Source of the DNA: Gemmatimonadota bacterium | Lineage (GTDB): Bacteria > Latescibacterota > UBA2968 > UBA8231 | NCBI GenBank assembly: GCA_026706505.1 | Contig: JAPOYQ010000470.1 | Span: 1 to 8,005 of the forward strand | Length of the DNA stretch: 8,005 nt | Direction: 5' to 3' | Notes under the pieces: generated by a model | What the model saw: the letters and a program-made list of their open reading frames with translations, nothing else | Told to the model about the DNA's origin: nothing | Databases searched by the model: none | Part shown: positions 1-5,612 of the stretch, one piece after another | How positions within the stretch are numbered: position 1 is the first letter of the stretch | Layout: each line of letters starts with the position of its first letter | Program-made: the position numbers and the translations under genes

Positions 1-2
1 AT

Positions 3-32
3 CCAGAGACTTGGTATCTGCAACAAGACTGA
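3..32 (+). CDS. 3' end of an upstream gene, possibly the transporter's substrate-binding protein (partial)
   Basis: Reading from base 3 gives the residues PETWYLQQD and then a TGA at 30-32, three bases before the ATG of the permease gene. A gene ending that close upstream fits an operon, and the gene usually found there in peptide-transporter operons is the periplasmic or lipoprotein substrate-binding protein. Only nine codons are visible and another frame is also open here, with its TGA at 37-39. Both the reading frame and the identity are therefore inference from context. Confidence 0.3.
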   Translation, partial: PETWYLQQD

Positions 33-35
33 GCC

Positions 36-1019
36 ATGATCAACTACATCATCCGCCGCGTCCTGATTATGATCCCCACCCTGCTGGCTGTTTCGGTGCT
101 GGTCTTCGTCGTCATCCAGTTGCCGCCCGGGGACATCATCACGTCGCGCCTGCAAGAGCTACAGGCCGAGGGCCAAGACATATCCGAGGAACAGATCGCC
201 GCCCTGCGCGCCCGCTACCACCTCGACGACCCGATGGTTATCCAATACTTCAAGTGGATGGGCGGCTTCCTCCGAGGCGACATGGGCTATTCGGTGATGT
301 ATGGCCAGTCGGTCAACAATCTGATCTGGGAGCGGCTTGGCTATACCTTGCTGATTACCTCGACCGCGACCTTGTTGACTTGGCTGGTGGCCTTCCCGGT
401 AGGCATCTATTCGGCCCTGCGCCAGTACTCGGTGCTCGACTACACAGCAACCCTTGCGGCCTTCGTCGGCTTGGCGACGCCCAACTTCCTGCTCGCGCTG
501 GTTTTGATGTACCTGGGCTACGAGTGGTTTGGCATCGCCGTGGGCGGGTTGTTTTCTCCCGAGTACGCGAGTGCGCCGTGGAGCTTGGCCAAGTTCGGCG
601 ATTTGCTCGGGCATCTGTGGATCCCGGCCGTGGTTGTCGGCACGGCTGGCATGGCCGGGCTGATGCGGATCATGCGCGCCAATCTCCTCGACGAGCTGGG
701 CAAGCCCTACGTGACCACGGCGCTGGCCAAGGGCCTTGGTCCGGTTCGCTTGGTGATTAAGTACCCATTGCGCATTGCCATCAATCCCTTTATCAGCACG
801 GTCGGCTGGATGCTGCCGCACCTGATCTCCGGCTCGGCCATCACCAGCGTGGTGCTGAGCCTGCCAACGACCGGCCCTTTGCTGCTCGACTCCCTCCGCA
901 ATCAAGACATGTATTTGGCGGGCAGTTTCCTGCTCATGCTCAGCGTCCTGACGATAATAGGCACCCTGCTGTCGGACATTCTCTTGGCCATTGCCGACCC
1001 GCGCATCCGCTATGAGTGA
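36..1019 (+). CDS. dppB: ABC peptide transporter permease, DppB/OppB class
   Basis: This 327-residue protein is an inner-membrane subunit of a dipeptide/oligopeptide importer; with its partner permease it forms the channel. The N-terminus (MINYIIRRVLIMIPTLLAVS) is the classic DppB opening: a short basic stretch, then a first membrane helix at about 9-29. The extracytoplasmic loop at about 30-100 holds the typical pattern of acidic and Arg/Leu-rich residues before GDMGYS (81-86). Further helices lie near 103-127, 137-161, 193-210, 252-275 and 293-319. The EAA coupling loop that docks on the ATPase is at about 226-250 (TTALAKGLGPVRLV). The C-terminus DPRIRYE is typical. Length matches the family. 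The start at 36 begins exactly at the conserved N-terminus, although there is no strong Shine-Dalgarno. The gene overlaps the next by 8 bases, suggesting translational coupling. The family is secure, but the substrate (dipeptide, oligopeptide, nickel or another) cannot be read from the sequence. Confidence 0.93.
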   Translation: MINYIIRRVLIMIPTLLAVSVLVFVVIQLPPGDIITSRLQELQAEGQDISEEQIAALRARYHLDDPMVIQYFKWMGGFLRGDMGYSVMYGQSVNNLIWERLGYTLLITSTATLLTWLVAFPVGIYSALRQYSVLDYTATLAAFVGLATPNFLLALVLMYLGYEWFGIAVGGLFSPEYASAPWSLAKFGDLLGHLWIPAVVVGTAGMAGLMRIMRANLLDELGKPYVTTALAKGLGPVRLVIKYPLRIAINPFISTVGWMLPHLISGSAITSVVLSLPTTGPLLLDSLRNQDMYLAGSFLLMLSVLTIIGTLLSDILLAIADPRIRYE

Positions 1020-2118
1020 AGATCGCCCCACAACTCAACTAGCCGACGCCTCGCAGTGGCGGCTGATGTGGATGCGCTTCCGCCGTCATCGGCTGGCCCT
1101 GGCCGGCAGTGCGGTGCTGATCGCGCTCTACGGCCTCGCGGCTTTGTGCGAATTCATCTCGCCTTACCAGCCCGACCAGCGCCACGCGCAATACGTCCTC
1201 TGCCCGCCGCAGGAGATCCGCTTTTTCGACGGCGACGGGCGCTTTCACTGGCGGCCCTTTGTCCACGGCGTGCGGCAAGACACGGCCGCCGGCCCGTGGC
1301 AGCGCGAATATCTCGTCGATACCGAGGCCATGTATCCGATCCGCTTTTTCGCACGCGGCCCAGCCTACGAGTTTTGGGGGCTTTTCAACGCGGACTTGCA
1401 CCTGTTCAGCGCGGGCAGCGGGCCGTTGTTCCTCTTTGGCACCGACGACTTGGGGCGCGATCTGTTCAGCCGAATCATATATGGGGCGCGCATTTCGCTC
1501 ACCATTGGGCTAATCGGCGTGGCCCTGACCTTCCTCATCGGCATCTTGCTCGGGGGATTAGCGGGTTATTACAGCGGCTGGGTCGATGTAGTAGTGCAGC
1601 GGATAATCGAGGTTCTGATGGCCGTGCCGCAGCTACCGCTGTGGATGGCGTTGAGCGCGGCGCTGCCAGCGCACTGGCCGCCGCTGCATATTTACTTCGG
1701 CGTCACCATCATCCTCTCGCTGATGGGCTGGACTGGGTTGGCGCGGGTGGTGCGCGGCCGCTTTCTGTCGCTGCGCGACGAGGATTTCGTGGTCGCCGCC
1801 CGCCTGTCGGGCACCAATGAGTTGAAGATCATTTTCAAACACCTGCTGCCGTCGTTCCTCAGCCACGTGATTACCTCGGCTACCTTAGCGGTGCCGGGCA
1901 TGATTCTCGGCGAGACCGCGCTGAGTTTTTTGGGGATTGGGCTGCGGGCACCCGTGGTTAGCTGGGGGGTGCTGCTGCAAAAGGCGCAGAACTTTCAGGC
2001 CGTGGCCATGGCGCCGTGGCTGTTGCTGCCGGGGCTTTTCGTGGTCATCGCGGTCTTGGCCTTCAACTTGGTCGGCGATGGCATGCGCGACGCAGCCGAT
2101 CCGTATGCGAGCCATTAG
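1012..2118 (+). CDS. dppC: ABC peptide transporter permease, DppC/OppC class, with enlarged periplasmic loop
   Basis: This is the second permease subunit, 368 residues from the ATG at 1012. That ATG overlaps the end of the preceding gene by 8 bases; a TTG at 991 in the same frame would add seven residues and is less likely. Residues 14-49 contain the OppC-type N-terminus (W-x-R-F-R-R-H-R-L-A) and the first membrane helix. The hallmark GTDDLGRD is at 143-150, followed by helices near 161-185, 202-220, 227-245, 283-305 and 335-356. The EAA loop is at about 259-280 (VVAARLSGTNELKIIFKHLLP), and the end LVGDGMRDAADP (353-364) is diagnostic. Between helix 1 and GTDDLGRD there are about 93 residues, much longer than in E. 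coli DppC, including CPPQ, FDGDGRF and RPFVHG. Related long-loop DppC proteins are known to me in several bacteria, so this is probably a subfamily trait rather than an insertion. The gene that should follow, dppD, begins only about 2.5 kb downstream. Confidence 0.93.
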   Translation: MSEDRPTTQLADASQWRLMWMRFRRHRLALAGSAVLIALYGLAALCEFISPYQPDQRHAQYVLCPPQEIRFFDGDGRFHWRPFVHGVRQDTAAGPWQREYLVDTEAMYPIRFFARGPAYEFWGLFNADLHLFSAGSGPLFLFGTDDLGRDLFSRIIYGARISLTIGLIGVALTFLIGILLGGLAGYYSGWVDVVVQRIIEVLMAVPQLPLWMALSAALPAHWPPLHIYFGVTIILSLMGWTGLARVVRGRFLSLRDEDFVVAARLSGTNELKIIFKHLLPSFLSHVITSATLAVPGMILGETALSFLGIGLRAPVVSWGVLLQKAQNFQAVAMAPWLLLPGLFVVIAVLAFNLVGDGMRDAADPYASH

Positions 2119-2136
2119 TTAGACGTGGAAAAGGCC

Positions 2137-2970
2137 ATGCGAAATTGGACTTTGTACCTTGGCGATTGCACAGAACAACTCCAGCACATCGCGTCGGACT
2201 CAGTGGATTTGGTCGTTACTTCGCCTCCTTATACCAATCAGCGATCTGCTACGTATGGAGGGGTAACACCGGACAGCTATGTGGAGTGGTTTTTGCCCAT
2301 CGCCGATGAGTTGCAGCGGGTCTTGAAGCCGACGGGCACGTTTATTTTAAACGTCAAAGAACGGGTCGTGAACGGCGAGCGGCATACCTATGTGCTAGAG
2401 CTTATCTTGGCCATGCGCGAGCGGGGCTGGCTGTGGACGGAGGAGTTTATTTGGCACAAGAAAAACTGCTATCCCGGCAAGTGGCCCAACCGGTTCCGGG
2501 ATGCGTGGGAGCGGCTTTTGCAATTCAACCTCCAGCGCAAGTTCAAGATGAACCAAGAGGCCGTGATGGTTCCCGTCGGCGATTGGTACGAAAGCCGCAT
2601 GCGCACCTTGAGCGAGACGGACCGCTCCCGCGACGAGTCCAAGGTAGGCAGCGGCTTCGGCAAAAAGGTCGCGAATTGGTTAGAGCGCGATAAGGTGTAT
2701 CCCAATAACGTTCTCCACCGCGCCACCGAATGCGGCAATCGGCAACACAGTGCTGCATTTCCCTATTGGTTGCCCGAGTGGTTCATAGACCTTTTCACGG
2801 ATACAGGGGACGTAGTGCTAGATCCGTTTGTCGGTTCGGGGACGACGGCGTTTGCTGCGTTGGACAAAGGGCGGCGCGTTATCGGCATTGAGATTCACAA
2901 GTCCTATTGCGATGCACTCAAGGGGCAATTGGAAGAGAAGTATGGGCAATCTCTGAAACTAGTCGTATGA
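2137..2970 (+). CDS. Beta-class site-specific DNA methyltransferase, probably N4-cytosine
   Basis: This enzyme transfers a methyl group from S-adenosylmethionine to an exocyclic amino group in a specific DNA site. From the ATG at 2137 it has 277 residues; a GTG at 2125 would add four but has no ribosome-binding sequence. The catalytic motif TSPPY is at 28-32, preceded by LYLGDC (6-11). The AdoMet-binding motif DPFVGSGTT is at 229-237, followed by GRRVIGIEI. Catalytic motif first and AdoMet motif last defines the beta class. SPPY, as in PvuII- and BamHI-type enzymes, favours N4-cytosine, while DPPY usually means N6-adenine; the assignment is by motif only. The central block (WHKKNCYPGKWPNRFRDAWERLL and KVGSGFGKKVANW) presumably includes target recognition, but the target is unknown. 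No restriction endonuclease adjoins it. It starts 18 bases after dppC and has no obvious promoter, so it is probably read from the transporter operon. The next small ORF overlaps its stop by ATGA. Confidence 0.92.
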   Translation: MRNWTLYLGDCTEQLQHIASDSVDLVVTSPPYTNQRSATYGGVTPDSYVEWFLPIADELQRVLKPTGTFILNVKERVVNGERHTYVLELILAMRERGWLWTEEFIWHKKNCYPGKWPNRFRDAWERLLQFNLQRKFKMNQEAVMVPVGDWYESRMRTLSETDRSRDESKVGSGFGKKVANWLERDKVYPNNVLHRATECGNRQHSAAFPYWLPEWFIDLFTDTGDVVLDPFVGSGTTAFAALDKGRRVIGIEIHKSYCDALKGQLEEKYGQSLKLVV

Positions 2971-3104
2971 CGGGCACAGCAGACTTTACGGTCAAGCACA
3001 ATGCCCATATAGTCGCGCTCGCTGATCGCATCCTTATTGTCGATGTCGAAAAGAGTGGTAAAACCGAGGCATTGTACAAAGAAGCATTCGCTGATATGAC
3101 TTAG
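2967..3104 (+). pseudogene. Small 45-residue ORF, possible tail of a DprA/Smf (SLOG)-type protein
   Basis: The ATG at 2967 overlaps the methyltransferase stop as ATGA, so translation could be coupled. The 45 codons end at TAG 3102-3104. The middle, HNAHIVALADRILIVDVEKSGKTEA (residues 11-35), resembles the end of the Rossmann-like DprA/Smf fold. There a conserved Asn is followed by I-x-A-L-A-D, a hydrophobic strand (VVVVEA) and then a K-S-G turn. This match is from memory of the family pattern, not a search. Full DprA/Smf proteins run to hundreds of residues, and everything upstream in this frame lies inside the methyltransferase. If the match is right, this is a decayed remnant left when the rest was lost. 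Otherwise it is a short novel peptide, or a coupling ORF that carries ribosomes to the next gene, whose Shine-Dalgarno overlaps its stop codon. Confidence 0.4.
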
Positions 3105-3110
3105 GAGGAG
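3103..3110 (+). promoter_or_regulatory. Strong Shine-Dalgarno that sets a TTG start
   Basis: AGGAGGAG ends 6 bases before the TTG at 3117 and overlaps the TAG of the preceding small ORF. It is among the best Shine-Dalgarno matches in the window. It explains why a gene without a nearby ATG starts at TTG, and it suggests coupling with the upstream ORF. Confidence 0.8.
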
Positions 3111-3116
3111 TTAATC

Positions 3117-4052
3117 TTGCCTATTTTTGACATATTCTCGAGACGGCAGAGAAAACTTCGAGGGGAACTGCCTGACGTCTACACTTATAACGACTTGCCC
3201 CAACCTCTCAGAGTACAGATTGTTCATATCTGGATGGACTCTCTTGGTAATAGAGAGGAATACTATGGAAACATGAGCGTAAGTAAAAGTTATGAATTAA
3301 CAGTCAATGCTCTACGTCGTGAATATGGCGTTTTTCTTTTGCCTGGGACGAGTGAGAACCATGGAAATTATTTTGCGGAACTTGCAGATTTCTTACTCCA
3401 AGAGAAAGATGTCAAAAAGGCTCTTGATGCTGTAGAGATTTCTTTCCGTGTCGTAGATAGATTGACAAGAGATTGGGATTACCTAAAACGAAATAACGCT
3501 TCAAAAATAGCCGATGACGCAATAGAAGAATTAAATGCCAGATTTAAGGAGCATGGCGTTGGCTATCAATTCACAAATGGGCAGATTGTCCGTATCGACT
3601 CCGAGTTCCTTCACGCTGAAATTGTTAAGCCTGCGCTCAAACTGCTCGACCAGCCACACTATGCTGGAGCACAACAGGAGTTCTTAAAAGCTCACGAACA
3701 CTACCGAAAGGGAAACGCCAAAGAAGCTCTTAGTGAGTGTCTAAAAGCGTTCGAGAGCGTAATGAAAGCGATTTGTGACAAGAGAGGCTGGACTTACGGT
3801 AATAATGCAACAGCAAAACCCTTGATCCAGGCTTGTTTTGATAACGGGCTGATTCCATCGTTTTGGCAATCGCACTATTCGTCACTGAGAAATCTTTTGG
3901 AGAGTAGTGTCCCTACCGGACGCAACAAGTTGAGCGGTCACGGTCAAGGTACGACTCCGGTATCTGTGCCAAATCACCTTGTCGCGTACATGTTGCACAT
4001 GACAGCATCAGCTATTGTTTTTCTAGTGGAAGCTGATGAAAAAGCTCCGTAA
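3117..4052 (+). CDS. AbiJ-like HEPN protein, STM4504/CBY_0614 family (probable abortive-infection effector)
   Basis: This 311-residue protein begins at a TTG supported by AGGAGGAG; the opening (PIFDIFSRRQRKLRGELPDVYTYNDLP) matches the family start I know. The N-terminal part (about 1-110) corresponds to an AbiJ N-terminal domain of the NTD4 type, with L-R-V-Q-I-V-H-I-W at 31-39 as its conserved helix. The C-terminal part (about 163-308) is an all-helical HEPN domain of the Abi_C type. It contains KEALSECLKAFESVMKAICDKR (202-223), the conserved tryptophan region, and RNKLSGHG with R269 and H275. This R-x5-H pair falls within the R-x4-6-H signature of HEPN ribonucleases, so the active site looks intact. 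Known relatives act in phage defence by stopping growth of infected cells; RNA cleavage and toxicity here are inference. The gene is clearly AT-richer than the transporter genes (3481-3540 has 21 G/C of 60), a sign of recent transfer. It lies directly downstream of a DNA methyltransferase, a typical defence neighbourhood. Confidence 0.85.
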   Translation: MPIFDIFSRRQRKLRGELPDVYTYNDLPQPLRVQIVHIWMDSLGNREEYYGNMSVSKSYELTVNALRREYGVFLLPGTSENHGNYFAELADFLLQEKDVKKALDAVEISFRVVDRLTRDWDYLKRNNASKIADDAIEELNARFKEHGVGYQFTNGQIVRIDSEFLHAEIVKPALKLLDQPHYAGAQQEFLKAHEHYRKGNAKEALSECLKAFESVMKAICDKRGWTYGNNATAKPLIQACFDNGLIPSFWQSHYSSLRNLLESSVPTGRNKLSGHGQGTTPVSVPNHLVAYMLHMTASAIVFLVEADEKAP

Positions 4053-4108
4053 TGCCAAGAGTTGTTGGTCAGTAGTATCTTTTATAAGCCCGAACAATCA
4101 GAGCAGTA
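4053..4108 (+). promoter_or_regulatory. Short AT-rich gap, possible weak promoter for the toxin-antitoxin-like pair
   Basis: These 56 bases separate the HEPN gene from the DUF4258 gene. TATAAG at 4083-4088 resembles a -10 box, with TTGTTG at 4062-4067 as a poor -35 at a 15-base spacing. No terminator hairpin with a T-run is visible. This may be a weak internal promoter, or simply AT-rich spacer. Confidence 0.25.
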
Positions 4109-4387
4109 ATGAATAGTGACATGCCATCCGAATCGGGAAAACTGGAATGTACCAAGCACGCGGTTCATGCGATGGCCGAACGAATGATCCCCATGGAGTG
4201 GGTTGAACGGGTAGTAGCCGAACCGGCGTTGCGCATGCCCGATCCAAACGACCCCGAGGTAGAGCGTTTTTTCCGTTCCATCCCAGAACGGGATAATCGA
4301 ATACTGCGCGTCGCTGTCAACACTCGCGTTGCACCTTGGCGGGTAGTGAGCGTATTTTTTGACCGAAACATGAAAGGAAAATTATGA
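4109..4387 (+). CDS. DUF4258 protein, RelE-like putative toxin
   Basis: This 92-residue protein has the DUF4258 pattern: CTKHAVHAMAERMI at 14-27 (the usual S/T-x-H-A-x-x-R-M-x-E-R-x-I style opening), then a helix with W-V-E-R-V-V. A conserved late block follows, with R-x-L-R-V-A-V (64-70) and WRVVSVFFDRNMKGKL (77-92). DUF4258 proteins have the small alpha/beta fold of RelE/ParE toxins and are often found beside DUF2283 proteins, as here. Toxicity, if any, would probably be through RNA or ribosome binding; this is inference and no catalytic residue can be assigned. The ATG at 4109 has only a weak upstream GAG; a second ATG at 4121 (residue 5) is equally possible. The stop overlaps the next start as ATGA. 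Toxin-first order is less common than antitoxin-first, but known. Confidence 0.78.
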   Translation: MNSDMPSESGKLECTKHAVHAMAERMIPMEWVERVVAEPALRMPDPNDPEVERFFRSIPERDNRILRVAVNTRVAPWRVVSVFFDRNMKGKL

Positions 4388-4584
4388 AACTGCATGTCGA
4401 TAAGAAGGCCGACGCGCTCTACCTGCGCCTCGATGATTCTACCATCGTCGAGTCCGAAGAGGTCTCGCCAGGAGTGGTCCTCGATTACAACGAATCGAAC
4501 GAAGTGGTGGGCGTGGAAATGCTCTATCTGTCGAAGCGCTCGTCCAATCTAAATCTCTCCGCCTTGGAATTCGAGACCGCTTAG
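4384..4584 (+). CDS. DUF2283 protein, putative partner/antitoxin of the DUF4258 protein
   Basis: This 66-residue protein matches the small DUF2283 family well. It has the DKKADALYLRLDD opening (residues 6-18), then ESEEVSPGVVLDYNESNEVVGVEML (24-48), a beta-rich core ending in LSKRS. The family is small, acidic and usually encoded next to DUF4258, so it is commonly proposed as the antitoxin or regulator of that pair; direct functional proof is limited. There is a clear ribosome-binding site, AAAGGA at 4373-4378, five bases before the ATG. The ATG overlaps the DUF4258 stop (ATGA), so the two are translationally coupled. No DNA-binding motif is visible. It ends 16 bases before dppD and is the last gene of the segment that separates dppC from dppD. 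Confidence 0.8.
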   Translation: MKLHVDKKADALYLRLDDSTIVESEEVSPGVVLDYNESNEVVGVEMLYLSKRSSNLNLSALEFETA

Positions 4585-4600
4585 CCACTTCAAACGCTTT

Positions 4601-5608
4601 ATGACCTCCCCCCTACTCGACGTCCACGACCTGAGCGTGCGCATCACTCGCGACGAGGGCGTGGTGCGGCCGCTCAACGGCGTCAGCTTCCGCATCAACA
4701 CCGGCCAAGCCGTGGGCATCGTCGGCGAGAGCGGCTGCGGCAAGACCATGACCTCCAACGCCCTGCTGCAGATTTTGCCGCCAGCAGCCGAAATTACCAG
4801 CGGCCACATCCGCTACCGCCGCAAGCTGGACGAGCGCGAAATCGACCTCGCCGCGCTCGATGCGCACAGCGACGAGATGCATCAGATCCGGGGCGGCGAC
4901 ATCTCCATGATCTTCCAAGAGCCAATGACCGCGTTCTCGCCGGTGCATACCATTGGCAACCAAATCGCCGAAATGATCCAACTCCACGACTCGCTATCCT
5001 CAGAAGCAACGCGGCAGCGAGTCGTCGAGCTGTTGCACTTAGTCGGCATCCCCGATCCGCAGGACCGCGCCGACGACTATCCCTTCCAGCTTTCGGGCGG
5101 AATGCGCCAGCGGGCGATGATTGCCATGGCGCTGGCGAGCAATCCGCGGCTCTTAATCGCCGACGAGCCAACCACAGCGCTCGACGTAACCGTGCAGGCG
5201 CGGGTGCTCAAGCTAATCCAACGGCTCCAGCGCGAGTTAGGACTAGCGCTCATGTTAATCACTCACGATCTAGGCGTGATCGCGCATACGGTCGAATACG
5301 TCTATGTGATGTACATGGGGCGGATCGTCGAAGAGGGGCCAGTAGCCGCAATTTTCGACAGCCCGGCGCATCCCTATACCGCGGCCCTGTTGCAATCCAT
5401 CCCCAGCCTGACGGGCAAACGCCGGCACATCGAGCCGATTGAGGGCAGCGTCCCCAGCGCGTACGCCTTGCCCGAGGGATGCCCCTTCCACACCCGCTGC
5501 ACGCAAAAAGTCGGCCCCATTTGCGAGCAGCAAATGCCCGCGTCCGCAGAAGTAGGGCCACACCACCACACCCGTTGTTTCATCCACACCGAAGAAGGAG
5601 GGGACTAG
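4601..5608 (+). CDS. dppD: ABC peptide transporter ATPase, DppD/OppD class
   Basis: This 335-residue cytoplasmic ATPase energises the importer. Walker A GESGCGKT is at 42-49 and the signature SGGMRQR at 165-171. Walker B ends in D188-E189 ([10 protein letters not shown]), and the switch histidine is H222 (THDLG). The end is the oligopeptide-type C-terminal domain with [16 protein letters not shown] and a cysteine set at C294, C300, C308 and C326. In studied DppD/OppD proteins such cysteines can hold an iron-sulfur cluster; binding here is inference from spacing. All catalytic residues are present. The ATG at 4601 gives the standard N-terminus ([12 protein letters not shown]) but has no recognisable Shine-Dalgarno, unlike dppF. 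In an undisturbed operon dppC would lie directly upstream; instead the DUF2283 gene ends 16 bases before it. It must therefore be translated after read-through of the inserted genes, or from a promoter within them. Confidence 0.94.
   Translation: MTSPLLDVHDLSVRITRDEGVVRPLNGVSFRINTGQAVGIVGESGCGKTMTSNALLQILPPAAEITSGHIRYRRKLDEREIDLAALDAHSDEMHQIRGGDISMIFQEPMTAFSPVHTIGNQIAEMIQLHDSLSSEATRQRVVELLHLVGIPDPQDRADDYPFQLSGGMRQRAMIAMALASNPRLLIADEPTTALDVTVQARVLKLIQRLQRELGLALMLITHDLGVIAHTVEYVYVMYMGRIVEEGPVAAIFDSPAHPYTAALLQSIPSLTGKRRHIEPIEGSVPSAYALPEGCPFHTRCTQKVGPICEQQMPASAEVGPHHHTRCFIHTEEGGD
5595..5603 (+). promoter_or_regulatory. Shine-Dalgarno of dppF inside the end of dppD
   Basis: AAGGAGGGG lies nine bases before the ATG at 5613 and within the last codons of dppD. 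It fixes the start of the next ATPase and couples the pair. Confidence 0.75.
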
Positions 5609-5612
5609 CCCA

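Noticed and set aside
159..1031. Long open frame on the minus strand opposite dppB (290 codons)
   Set aside because: It is the complement of a clear permease gene in GC-rich DNA, and its translation is rich in Arg, Gln and His with no recognisable domain.
4018..4042. TTTTTC...GAAAAA inverted repeat at the end of the HEPN gene
   Set aside because: It lies inside the coding region, is A/T only apart from one pair, and has no following T-run; it is likely chance in AT-rich sequence.
2119..4600. Target-site duplication or terminal inverted repeats at the cassette borders
   Set aside because: Comparing the bases around 2100-2136 and 4575-4605 by eye, I found only the shared stop-codon TTAG, too short to mean anything.
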